Shown here piece by piece: positions 35,067-47,300 of a DNA stretch of 64,000 nt. Under the pieces are notes generated by a model. It saw nothing but the letters and a program-made list of their open reading frames with translations, was not told the origin of the DNA and searched no databases. The stretch lies in assembly GCA_027475525.1 (NCBI GenBank), contig JAMWFC010000065.1:872188-936187 (forward strand). Reading direction: 5' to 3'. Origin of the DNA: Macrolepiota albuminosa (taxonomy: Eukaryota; Basidiomycota; Agaricomycetes; Agaricales; Agaricaceae). Numbering within the stretch: the stretch's first letter is position 1; every line of letters starts with the position of its first letter. Position numbers and translations under genes: made by a program.

Positions 35067-36327
35067 TTACAAGCTAGCAGTCAGTGACAGAACTTCGCAG
35101 AACAGCCCTTCAGAAAGGGAGGAAATTTCAACAACCCATCTAAAGGCTTTTCCATGAACATAAAAAATGCCTTGGATGAGAGAACTCGCGAGGACATTCG
35201 CAACGTCAGTGTCCTGGGTGGCATTGATCGCAATCTTCTGGTCCTGTTCATCGACACCGATGACAAAGAGAGCGTCCTCAGGCTGACTGAAGATTGTATC
35301 AGAGACACTGGACGTGATGCGCAAAGGTGTCTCCGAGCCAACCTGGTAAAGGACCGACACGTAATCGGGACGCTGTATGATACCCCACCAGGTGGTCTCG
35401 ACGAGCAAACGACCGCTGCGGGTAGGCTGGTCGGCTACAAAAGCTCCAACTCTTGAGTCGATGGTGAGCGTCACAGGCTTGGTAGGCCAGCTCGCGAGGT
35501 CATTTGGATCGACAGTTGGAGCCGGCTCCGTGTGCTTATCTAGCTTAAGAGGATGCGAATGATCGAATGTACTGTCAACTTTGGAGGTGCCGAGATTATA
35601 TGGATTAGTCGCGTTGTTCGTGAGTTCCCATAAGATTTCGAGGCGCGTCCCATCGCTATTGCTAAAGGTCGTGGTCAGGTGAGAAAGTTGTGAGGATAAC
35701 AGTGATACATACATTGGGAAAGGGTGACTACCGTACATCCTTGACAAGGCCCAAGAAGCCGTTCTCCACATTTGGATCGACGTAGAAGGGCGCAACCTTG
35801 TGAACGAATTAATGGGAAGGGCAGTAGATGAGTGGGTAGAATGGGTACTCTTTCCCACTCAGCGTAATCGTACAACGTTGCTTGCCACCCTTCTGCAGGT
35901 TGAGGCTGGAGCATGTTGAGAGCAGTCACACGAAATTCTATGCCAGGGGGAAGACTCCGGCTTATATAGCTTCTGCTTGATAGTGTCGACCATGTTGAGA
36001 GCGCTACAGTGGAGGAAGTGATCAAGGTGGTGAGGTATCCTACGTTTTCGTTAGCTTTTATAGAGAAATGGTCTGGTGCAATATAGGATATACCGTAGCT
36101 GACCATCCCGTACGTACGACTGCATCCTTGTCACGTACAATGCAAGAGTAGTATATCTTGATAATCTGAAGGCGAAAAATATGTTGCAATATTCTTGACA
36201 ACTTACCTTTGTTACGAGATGCCCACAAAGAGAAGTCGAGGACGTACATCACCTCACCCTCACGTCGAGAAAAGTTCTCGCATCCTGGCATTGCAGGTGT
36301 TTGTCCAAACGCTAACGGATTGTTCAT
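35067..36327 (-). CDS. uncharacterised 352-aa protein, four exons
   Basis: Exons: 36327-36207, 36126-35849, 35796-35732, 35661-35067; introns of 80, 52 and 70 nt with frame kept at each junction. The start MNNPLAFGQTPAMPGCENF is the first ATG after an in-frame stop. Blocks: FSLWASRNKGCSRTYGM, TTLITSSTVALSTWSTL, LYDYAEWERVAPFYVDPNVE, LEILWELTNNATNPYNLG, SQPEDALFVIGVDEQDQKIA. It looks like a globular, beta-rich protein with no clear membrane helix or signal peptide. I do not recognise the family. It is divergent from Chs7 with 668 bp between the start codons. Confidence 0.68.
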
Positions 36328-36995
36328 ACAATCGGATATTCAATTTGTGAACGCTTTGAAGCAATTCAAGGTCTCAGAAACAATTGGTAGAACTCCACTG
36401 TCATAGGAAAATAACATGTCGGAATGACGTTCACCGAAGCGAAGATGTATTTCAACCAAGCTTCACCTCCGTTACGGAGAACAAACGCGCTTAGATATGC
36501 GAGAACCTCGGAGCGACCGTCGGTTACGGAGACCCTATAATTTCGTCCAGTATGCACGCAAAGACATTTGTAAATTGCGCCATAATATACCTGTTGCACA
36601 AAGTTAAACTATAAGTTGAATGGTTTAATGATTGAGAGTAAGGCATAGTAAGGTTCCAAGGGTGTCGTGCACGTGGTTGATCATAGAGATACCAAAGGTC
36701 ACAATGGCACTGCCAGGCATACTTATAGATGATATTGACTTCAAAGATAGTGTTGCCGGCCTTCAGCTAAGTAAGTAACCATTGCAATGGCTCGATGCGT
36801 GGAAAAAGACGTACCGTGTGAAAATGTGAAGATACTGATTACATAATGTTCACCTTGTCTGTCGTCGACGTGCTGATCGCTGGCAACATCCTTCTCTCCC
36901 TCATTTGTCGTCGTCGGGCCTCACTACGGGCTCAGGCCCACATAGCTTGTCAAAAAACTCTCTAAAAATACTCCCTAATATAACGATACTGAAGT

Positions 36996-38311
36996 ATGGG
37001 AATTGAATTTGGGTCCTTCAACGCCATCTGTGAGACCGCCGCGCTGGTGATTTGTCCCCTAGTAGGAACAGATCAGGGTATCGAACCGACATGCTATAGT
37101 AGAAATGTGGATGTAGGAGGGACGTTGATATTCCAACCTTGTACGTTTCTCCACCCGAGTGAACAAAAACGTCTTTTGATAATAATCCCTTTCTAGCAAC
37201 ATGTTTCGTACACATTGTCGCTATTATAATGACGGCTATCATGATATATCACATACGCTGCAAGTATACTGCAGTTGGTAAGCCCGACAACCCTTACTCA
37301 AATTTTAAAATGCAGCTGAACTGAATATCCGTAGGTCGGAAGGAAATTGTCATGTTTTTCTGGCTATACGCAGTGATAGAATTGCTGGCGATGTTCCTTG
37401 ATTCAGGAATCATACCCACCGCCAATGTCACATATCCAGTAAGAGCCCATCATTTTATCTACCTATGGCTCTGAACTGCTCTCTCAATCTTATAGTGGTT
37501 CGCTGCGGTATACGCTGGTCTCGTTGCGGCAGCGTACACATGCCTTCTTATCAATGGTTTCGTTGGCTTCCAGTTCGCAGAAGACGGAACTCCGCTCTCT
37601 CTCTGGGTTCGTACACGTTCGGCATTTGTCCAATGACTTTGTAATTGAACTCTTACCAGTTCCTACGCATCTCGTGTCTAGTCATTTTCTGCCTCCAATT
37701 TTTCCTCGCTATCGGAACCTTCAAACAAATTGCTGGACTCAGCTATACCAAACCCATCCCGCTCTGGATCATGTACATACTCTGGCCGCTCGTCTGCACA
37801 GTCATCTACATCATCTCGCAACTTGTCCTCGTTTTCCGTACTCTTGAAGATCGCTGGCCCATTGGTGACATCATCTTCGGTACGGCCTTCTTCGCTATCG
37901 CACAGGTCCTGCTTGTGGCTTTCAGTGTGACAATCTGCGACGCCATCAAGCACTACATTGATGGCCTGTTTTTCTTCACATTGTGTATGCTGCTCAGTGT
38001 AATGATGGTGTACAAGTATTGGGACAGTATCACCGTGCGCTGTTTCTTGTCTTATATTTTCAAAACTTGATTGACATATCAAACAGAAAGAAGACCTCGA
38101 GTTCTCTGTCGGCTCCAAGGCGGCTGTATGGGAAGTCAAAGACCCCCTTCTTGCAGCCAACCCATCCGATTATCCTGAAGAAGACGCAAGCAACTACCAC
38201 GGTGGTGGGCCTGCGTCGCTCGTCGGCGGTGTCAGTGGTCAGCAGTTTTATGGTGCGCATGGGCAGAAAGGAGGTTATAGGGGTTATCCGCCGACCGACA
38301 ACAGGTATTGA
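36996..38311 (+). CDS. CHS7: chitin synthase export chaperone (Chs7 family)
   Basis: Exons: 36996-37140, 37197-37277, 37335-37438, 37496-37606, 37660-38034, 38087-38311; 346 aa. The family signature is clear: [111 protein letters not shown]. About seven hydrophobic segments make it a multi-pass ER membrane protein. In yeast the family is needed for chitin synthase III (Chs3) to leave the ER. The cytosolic tail is Gly/Tyr-rich ([10 protein letters not shown] ... GYRGYPP). It is convergent with PSD, whose stop lies 440 bp downstream. Confidence 0.95.
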
Positions 38312-38750
38312 GGTACGGCATCGTATATCAGACATACACACATACATCCAGCATACATCCAGCATACATACGTTACATTCGGGGACTTTCATGGACCTTT
38401 ACTTTGCTTTTCAACTTGGCGACACCGATGTGTATGCTTTTTGTATATTTCTAAAAATAGTTAATTGCACCCTTTTCGATCTTGGACAATTTTGAACATC
38501 AATTGGTATTGGTACAGTGCATGAAGATGGATGAACATCGATTAGAGTTGGGCAACAACAGTACTCGTCTGACCCATCTGATAGATAATTAATGGACGAA
38601 GTCCGCTGACCATAGTGTTTCGCGCTCGTCCATGTTGAAGATCGAGTCGCTACGGTCTGGCAAGCGACGTGGGAGTTGGTCCAACAGCCCTTGGTACGGC
38701 AGGTAGACAGATAGCTAAATCGACGATGGCCACACAAACCCACAGCCTAT

Positions 38751-40632
38751 TCAATCGGTCTTGAGTTTCTGCGGCACATCCCCTAGCCTCTGTCCAACCT
38801 TGACCTTCTGCCCCGCCTGCACCGCAAACTCAAAGTCCGCCGGCGCCTCAAAGACAAGGACAATCGTGCTGCCGAGGCAGAACCCACCCATCTCCTGTGC
38901 TGCGATGAGGGGCTGTCCGTTCAAGATTGGGGAGGCCGCGGAGTAGACGGCTTCAGAGTAGGTGCCCGGTGGCGGAGGGCGCCCGCGGACGTTCGTGCGG
39001 AGGGCCTGGCACGAAGGTTTTAGTATCAGGGGAGGGGAGGGGTAGGAGATGAGACTTGGACTTACTTGGTCGAAGTTGAGGATAATACTGCCAACGTTGG
39101 TAGCGCCGACCGGGACCATGCTGAAGAAGCCATGCTTCCATCGTCCGAGGAGTGCCACACGCTCGTTAAGGACAAAGAGATTCTCGAGGCGCTTAGCCAT
39201 GTAGGGTGAGACCGAGTACAATTCGCCTAGAGCAAGAAGATAAATTGAGAAAACAGGGTCTACTGAAGAGTGCAATGTACAGCTGAGGGAAAGGGGCCTT
39301 ACCAACAAAGTGCCGCCGCTTCTCGACAACCCACGCAGTCGGACTGTGGAAGCGGTGGTAATCTCCCGGTGCGAGGTATATCACGGAAAAAAAAAGTGCA
39401 TTGCCAGGTTTGCAGGTTTTTCCTGAAGCGCTCCTACGCTTGTTCTCTGCGGAGGCTTTGACACCCATTTCACGTGCAACAGATGCATCGTGTACCAATG
39501 TTTCCTGAATACTCTGCTCCGGCTCTACTGACGCGTCCACCTGGGCACCGAACTTCTTTGGTGGCGCACCCGGTTCGAGCGGGTTCTCCGAATCAGTCGT
39601 TGGGGTAGTCGTCCCGCTGCTAGAACTTGCGTTCCCAATAAGCTGGTCCAGGCTGTATTCAATTCCGTTGACGTTGGCAAATTCGCGGTCGTCGACGATA
39701 CTCATGTCGCGATTATGGTATTCCGGCGGGGTAGATATGACAGAAACGGGAGAACCAGGACGTTCAACGCCAAGAAGCGCGTCGAGTGAGTAGGTAATAC
39801 CCTTAACCTGTTCTACGCGAAGGTCCTTGATCGTACCGAAGTGGAGCATGGTACCGTCTGCGGGACTGACGAGGACAGCGGAATCAACGGGTCGTACACC
39901 TGGCTTTAGTTTACGATAAAAGAAAGCTCCAAGAGAGGGGTATGTAGTGAGGTCTTCATGCTCGATTTCATTGAGATTGCAACCAAATGCAAATGCATAG
40001 AGACGGAATCCCCAAGGGCGGAACCAGACAGGAAGTTCGAGTGAATTAATGTAGCCCCAGAGTCGAGACATATTGCGCAGAGGGAGTGCCCCAATTACAT
40101 GTACCTGCAGCGGGGTCATCTCATTGTACTGATTAACAAACATGTATCCTTACATGCCATGGACCTTTCAGCTTAATAATCTCCATTCCATCTTCATCCA
40201 AATCAACCTCTTTCCTCGCCCTTTTGGCCTTTTTCCGGTATTGAATAGCGACCAAAAGCAGTGCGCCAACCGCTAGCGGCAGCGGGTACCACTTCGTGGG
40301 CGTTTCCGTCCAGGCATTGATTATTTTCCCTGGAAAGAGGCGAATGAGGTGGCATCTCGCATACAGGGGGTAGATCACGCACGGTAAAAGGGTATGGATG
40401 CCGCAGACTTTGTGTTCAGGCCATTCGTACTTGAACCCTCACCATTCGCACGTGTCGAATAGTACGCACGACTGCGTACCGTTCTTATCAATGCAGAAGT
40501 TTTATTGGTGCTGTGTACCCAGCACTTTGCAAATACCGACGAAGCCGACGCCGACGAGACATTAAGGACTCTGGAAGCGGCGTAGAGCGGCTTGCGCCCT
40601 TGAGAAAGAATCGTCTTTCTGGAAAAGTGCAT
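38751..40632 (-). CDS. PSD1: phosphatidylserine decarboxylase, mitochondrial type I
   Basis: Exons: 40632-40383, 40329-40154, 40104-39303, 39226-39066, 39005-38751; 547 aa. The N-terminus is basic and Ser-rich (probable mitochondrial presequence), followed by one membrane span (LAVGALLLVAIQY) that anchors it in the inner membrane. Core motifs: ALPLRNMSRLWGY, SPADGTMLHFG (Asp of the D-H-S triad), DYHRFHSPTAW (His), and GGFCLGSTIVLVFEAP. LGST is the self-cleavage site, where Ser becomes the pyruvoyl group. The enzyme converts phosphatidylserine to phosphatidylethanolamine. A low-complexity insert of about 110 residues lies between KGITYSLDALLG and GNALFFSVIY. Single clean copy, all phases consistent. 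Confidence 0.95.
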
Positions 40633-43600
40633 GAGCCTCTATACCTGGGGCATGGAACAAGGAATGGAGCGAAGGTCGTGTGCGAATGGTGGCCTCGGCT
40701 ACGGGGATACGTACGAATTCGGGTCCCGCACGGCCTCGTGCGACCACAGGGGCATCACGCGCGACATCCGTCGCATTGTCAAAGATTTATTCAGCATTGA
40801 CAATACAAATGCCTGCTTCATTCACGATAGCAAGGAATAGAAGGAAGAAAAACAAGACACGGAACGACAATCTGCCGTCCGATGTGGAATTACTATAAAA
40901 GTATTGCCCTTCCGATCTCGGCACTGTAGTAAGTACGAGGAATGCATTGGAAAGATAGTGACAAGTAGTATTACTAGTAGACGTAGGTATGAAGAACAAT
41001 ACTAGTATAAAGCGAATGAAAGATATGAATGAAGACGACAGTGGCCGAAGCATTTGTAAACTTGGCATATGATTATTGCGCGTTGTGCCGGCACCAAGCT
41101 TCTGATTGGTTCTGGGCGAGGCAGCTCAAAGATTTCAAATACGCCGCAAGGGCAGCGGAGGAAAGTCTACAGGAAAATAATCACAATAATAGGCGTACAT
41201 TAACCAGATTAAAAAAGCAAATCGGGTCCCTCGGTGCTGCAGTGTCCTATGTATTACAGTACCTTCTTATCCACCGGCTGGATCTCAACTGTTTACTCGA
41301 AACATCCTTCCTATCCTTGCTTAGTATTGAGATAGGTTAGTAATACCTTTTTAAGCACGAGCCGGTCCGATCTGAACAGACAGGCGACTGGCATGGTTGA
41401 ATTTAGCACCCACATCAATCCCGTTACATCAATAAGACCAACTAACTAGTGACAAGACCTTGGTTGGACACTGGGTGGCACCCGCTCTCCTGTTTTCTCC
41501 CGCTATGAATTTCAGGGAGAGTCAAAATGACGAGATATTCATACTTCCGTTCAGAGTCTGATCTTGGCCCGAATTACGTCTCTTGAATAAAGAATCAAGA
41601 ATCACCTTCTTGAATCCAAATAAATGTTCCTGTCTCATTGGGAAACTTGGGGTTGAAGTCGATTGAAGTCTGCCCAACGACCCTGGCCTTGTCTAGCCGA
41701 GTACTTTGCACTTTGAACTGAGAATCAAATTCTCCGATGCGACACCGGAGACTCGGGATGGAGATGCTTGTAACGGGCTTCCAGGAAACTGCCTTCCTTT
41801 CCAACGTCCAACGTTCAGAATAACTTCCCGCTACATGATATGGATGGTATTGCCTGGGTTCACCTAATCACAGTGTACGTGGCCGGCGGCGGGATGGCTA
41901 TCCCTCGATTCGGACTCCCTTTACTCCTGGCGGCGGAGAAGGCAACTCTACTTTGTTTGGTATTTGCATCTCCTAGGAAGATACATCTTCATTCACTTAC
42001 CTACGAGTGCTGGGCTGTATACACTCACTCTTTAATCGTACATTAGAACGTCGTGTTACAGCAAAGATGCACACCACGTTGCGCTGCCAAACTGGCGATC
42101 TTGAACCGCACTGGATTGGGTGTACGCGATTCAATCGCAATGGCATTATGGCCATTGTTCTGCCGATCATCTAGGACTTGACTGGGGCTACGCCGAGTGA
42201 GGTAAGCCTTTTGGCACATTACGCCGCTTCTCTTAGCGACAACTTGAAAGGAGTATTGCTCTGCACGTTCACAACACGTCAGTTCCTCAGACTGAATTGC
42301 TGCGCTCTAAACGTAGCTCCAACCCACTTCCCAAAATTACTGGATCATGTCTGTCGATTCTAAAAGCTTTCCGCGTACGTACGGATGGCGTCGAGCTTTC
42401 CCGAATGCATGCTCTACGTTTACCATACTGTCTTTAGTCCTGCCTTCAGGTCCCAAGACTCCTATTTTCTAGAAACTCAAACGACATCTACACAACTTCC
42501 TGAGCCAGTACGTGATGTCCATGCAGCACTCTTCATCGCATCCCGAATGACCTACATGACCTGTCGACGTAGCCGGCGGCAGGGTACCAGTGACCAAACT
42601 CCATCCGTAAGAAGACCCCTTACTGGTGGCGAGTTTGGGGCGCTCTAGGTGTTCGTGTTCGATATGCCAAGGAAAGTTGCGCCGAGTATACAATGGTAAG
42701 AATTGACTTTGGTACTTAAGTAAGCTCTTTCACGACTCCGGATTGGACCGGCAAAGAGTTAATCTCTAGAGCTCTCCGATCGGGTACTCATTAATCATTG
42801 GTTAATCACTATTCTTCAGACTGAACACGCTGTGCTGTAGATAGACACCCGCTCAGTGCGACAGTCAGTTAAACACTCAACTCGCCGCACGTAGTCATCA
42901 ATGCTACTCAAGGGATTAAGATATCGATTTGTAGGCATGTGTATTAATCGTGGTTACGGATTGAACCCTCAGATGCTGGTGCTTAAGGTTCCTGTACACG
43001 TACCAAAGGTACTTCTATATCTTTTATGTTTGCTGTCATTGCTGATGACAGATCCTATCTTATCTTGAAAGAACCTAGTCTTCTCAAGATTATTTCAACG
43101 GAAGCACCCTTGCAATTGTCATTATCTTGTTCCAGACCATCTATAGATGTGTGGTCGGCGACAGTAGCGCCACTCTTTGTAAGTAACGAGTTTTTTTCTC
43201 CTTCTAGCCCACACGAGACCTTTAGGTGAAGAGAATGCCCATGATCTCAGTGTACCTAACCAGAGTGGAAGAGGACTAGAGCCTAATTGAAAGTTTTCGA
43301 CATGCTTAGGTCAAGTCAATGCAGTAGGTCATGTGTAGATTTCTAGCTCTGGTTAGCTTACTTGTCAACTTTCCCATAAGATTTAAATTGGCACGATATG
43401 GCTACAGCTCCAGTGTGCCGTCAATTCAATGCTGTACAATGGCGGGAAGTTGGAGAATTCAATGATCATCAGCGATAAGCTATAGTAAACTCGGGATGTT
43501 CCCATGTGGTCACTGGGGATAATAATTCTAATACATGTTGTAATTTTCATCTATTATCATTGCCACATCTAATGTATCATTGTAGGCGCTATATACGCCT

Positions 43601-44169
43601 TTTCGACGCACAAACTTTTCCGCAAATACATGTATAAGTACGTACACATGCATCCTCCATCTTGATGCTGATTATTCGCTTTGCCATGCTCCGAATGCCA
43701 TCAACTCGACTGCTGGCATGTCGTAAAGTTATTTGAATGGTTTCTGGTTCCACGTGATGGTTCTATCTTTCCGCCACGGCTCTGTTTGTTACTTGTTACT
43801 TGATTGATATCTACCTCCGCTAAATACATAGCTAAGGACAATACCTGTAAGGGTACGCCTCGGTAGACCTAGTAGATATTTTTGTTTTTATGTCCATACT
43901 AGTGCTTATCCTTATCCCCTCCCTGCATCACAATTTCCTTTTTTATCCGTCTTATCCCAGCATCTGGCGTTCTTCATGCACGATGCGAAAGTGCGCGTGT
44001 CCTCTCACACGATGTGGTCTCACGTCGATTGCGCCAGTGGATAGCTAATGAATGGTGTCGGTGGCATACTGGATGCTAGGTAGTGCGCTGGATGGATGGT
44101 TGGCAGTTTCTGGTGGTCATTTTCTCGGAAGGTGTGGATAGTGTGAGGGCGGTGGTTATGATGAAGGGA
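40633..44169. other. intergenic; no gene supported
   Basis: Only short ORFs without recognisable motifs. I found no splice chain that joins them. Lineage-specific or non-coding transcripts cannot be excluded. Confidence 0.45.
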
Positions 44170-44323
44170 TCCGAGACCTCGCACGCAAGGTGCGGTAAAA
44201 AGGAATTGTGCCTAACGACGGCAATGGGCAGTCCAGTCCCCCAAAGTCCGAGACCTCGCACGCAAGGTGCGGTAAAAAGGAATTGTGCCTAACGACGGCA
44301 ATGGGCAGTCCAGTCCCCCAAAG
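44170..44323. repeat. 77-bp perfect tandem duplication, copy G
   Basis: Units 44170-44246 and 44247-44323 are identical, in otherwise non-repetitive intergenic DNA. Confidence 0.97.
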
Positions 44324-47300
44324 CGGCCGGATGTTCCGGACATTCTACACATTACTCGGAGAGGTTGATTCTTAAAGCGACTGTTGATGCCTGTTCATCG
44401 GACAGAAGTGATACACATGTGCCAACTGAGAAGACAAGCTAAGCTTGGATGTGTTATACCACGTCAGCACAATCGGTCGCATTTGCGATCGTTGCGCAAC
44501 ATTCCCACATATCAACCGGAATTTTCACTTTCCAACTCGTCGTTTACTCCACAAGTCCGGCGAAATCTGTCCACGCCACTTGAATTCACACGAGCTTGAC
44601 AAGAGATTTAGAATATTGCCAAAAAGGACTTCCAAAACAGGGGATGACTTGGAACATGACCGGCTTCTGCCCAGCTTTTACAGCACAGGATCCTCTGGTG
44701 GCCGCGGAACTTTGCTGAAAAGCACCGGTACCTGCAAGCATGGTCTAGTGTCGTATTCAAATGTCTGGAAGCTTTGATGTTTACGCTCTGGCATCCATCT
44801 CTTCCTACGCCTGACATTGTCTCTAAATATCCACACCTATTGCAGTCGCTTATAATACCTTTTGACTGCCTGTGAAGACAGTGGCCTTATTAAAGTCCGC
44901 TGTGCACATGTCACAAGTGACTTGACGGACATAAGTGGTTTGTAGCGCTTGGTTCCGATGCTCAGAGACTTTCAGCCCCTCTATCTTCGCTTCTCTAGAC
45001 GGCCGACGGCCGCCATGTCGAGTTTGAGGGAAATACATAAGAATTTTGTTACACACCCTAATCGGGGTGCTGTGATCACTTTAGTTATGAGTGTACATAC
45101 ATCAAAATGGAAAACGGGAGCTTTATCCAAACACCCTTTGACATTTTTGATATCCTCAGTCGTGGTTGTGCGAGAATAACGATGTATCAGGTGCATTGGA
45201 AGCTGATAGTGCGTGGCAGATAGTCTAGTACCCCCCTACAATCTCCTTAGGTTCTTGTTCTCCATTTGCCTCTTTCAAAACGATAATCCGTGACAGGCAT
45301 TATCGTAAAAAGTCGTGTCACCATTTCATGCTTGTTGACCTTTCCTTATTCGAGGATACCTTGTTTCCGGAATTTGCCCGAGGTCATCCTTTCACAATGA
45401 TGCATTCATTTGTGTGGCAAATGGTGTGAACCAAGTTCACAACCCCACTGACAAGTGACGTTATGTATATGTATTCATGCAGGCTCCGTGAGCTCAGATA
45501 CACGGACCAGTCCGACTCGGACGCATTAACTTTCTTTTCCCTTTCGTCCCCATCTTCTTTCAAAGTCTGTCCATACCGGTGTGATCTTCACCCCGAGTCT
45601 ATAGTCTAGTTGAGGGTGAATTCGGGTGAATTCAGAAGTTTCGAAGGTTGATGGGGCTGTTGAATCATGACTGGCGAGGATCGGAGTATCCTCTCTCGAT
45701 GGGAACAAGCCACAATAACACCATCCCGAATCTGTCATGTACAAGATTGACAACGGATGGGAATGGATAATTAAACTAGTCCAAGAACCCAGCACCGTTT
45801 TCTCTAATCTGAAACGGTAACAGCAACTCGCTAGGACAAACGGTGGTTGTTTCTACATAGCATCATCATTCGTACACGGAAGATTTCATTGTTCAGAAAC
45901 CGTGATTCCTCGGGGGTATTTTACTTTGTTTCGTCTCCGGGTTGATGCATGATGATGGATGATGCATACAAATCTATCACTACAAATCGTGATGGGGATG
46001 ATTTACTTACTAGTCAATAGCACTCACGAAATCATGACGTGAGTCCTTGCTCGCACGGAGGAGTTTGATAATCCTACGGGTATAACTTACCGCGGCAAGA
46101 CCCAGATACGATGCGCAAGCCAAGCCGTAATAACCGCGGTGAGGGGGCAGTTCGATGGTGTGTACGTGCTTGAGTTAAAAAAATAAAATAAAAAAAAAAG
46201 TCAGATTCCCAGCCCCAGCGATCTACATAGCCTTTGTACGATAATCAGCAACAAACTCTGTGCATGTGTAAAGAGGACTCGGTTGCGCTGCCATGGTTTG
46301 AGGTATGTGTTCTGGGCCCCGGGTTCCCACCCTTTATCGGAAAAAAGCGGATTGCAATGATCATGATCTTCTCTAGCGCTTGAGAAAGAAAGAAAAAAAA
46401 ACAAAACCGGTTGCATTTCATTTCACGGAGATAGCAGGGGGGGGGGCTGGGAGGAGGCTGAAGCGCTGACGTACTTTGGCGTTTCTGTCGATCCCCTGCG
46501 CGGATCTCTGAGACAAATTCCAATCCCAATCCAGCGTCTTCGCACGCCTCAGCTCATCTGTTATGTTAGGATTAAAGTAGTAACGAGAGAGCAGAGCCGC
46601 CAACGTAAGGAAGGGTTTTCCAGTTCCAGCCTTTGTTCGAGCGAGCCGACGATCCGAGTTGCGGCCCATACGTGTGAACTGACTGAGTAAAAACCTGTAG
46701 AAACTCAAAATGCTGACTGATGGCTTAGGCAAAAGACCCTAGGAAGGATAAAGCTTGGTTGGGTATGTATGTACACCTCTGGTCGGCACCCGTAAACCCC
46801 CACCGAGCAATGCGTAGTTATGATCAGGGTTTTAGCAGGACCGCATTGGTAAAATGTTTGTTCCTTCTTTAACCAAACCGCTGTGGCATGGCAGGGTGAA
46901 TTGAAGGACAAATTCGACTGAGGAGGGGGGTTGGGTTGGGTGGTCAGCGAACCGAGCCAGATCGAGGCCCAGGCCGGTACATTTCCCATGGATTTGATTG
47001 ACCTTACCCTGACATGGGACAAGCCCTGATATATGATATCCCAAACCAAAAGACGTTTGATTCGGAGCAGGGAAACCCCCGTCCCGTCTGGAGTCATGAA
47101 TGAACGGAGGGGTTCGTAGTTCGTAGTTCGCAGTTCGTAGTTCGTAGTCAACGAACGGCGCTCTGTAACCTTGACAAAGGGGTTCGGACGCCCCATGTGG
47201 TGTGGTTCGCCTACCAGGGTTGTTCGCAAGGTGATACCCATGCGAGGGATGGATTCTACATAACAGGTTGACACAAACCCCCATCGCCATCGCCATCGTG

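Noticed and set aside
41029..41340. 103-aa ORF upstream of PSD
   Set aside because: No recognisable domain and isolated in a long empty stretch. It could be real, but I have no support beyond length.
5594..44323. The 77-bp tandems as a biological repeat system, CRISPR-like array or target duplications
   Set aside because: Each is a two-copy repeat of different sequence, and only the length is shared. That fits overlap length in assembly better than any element.
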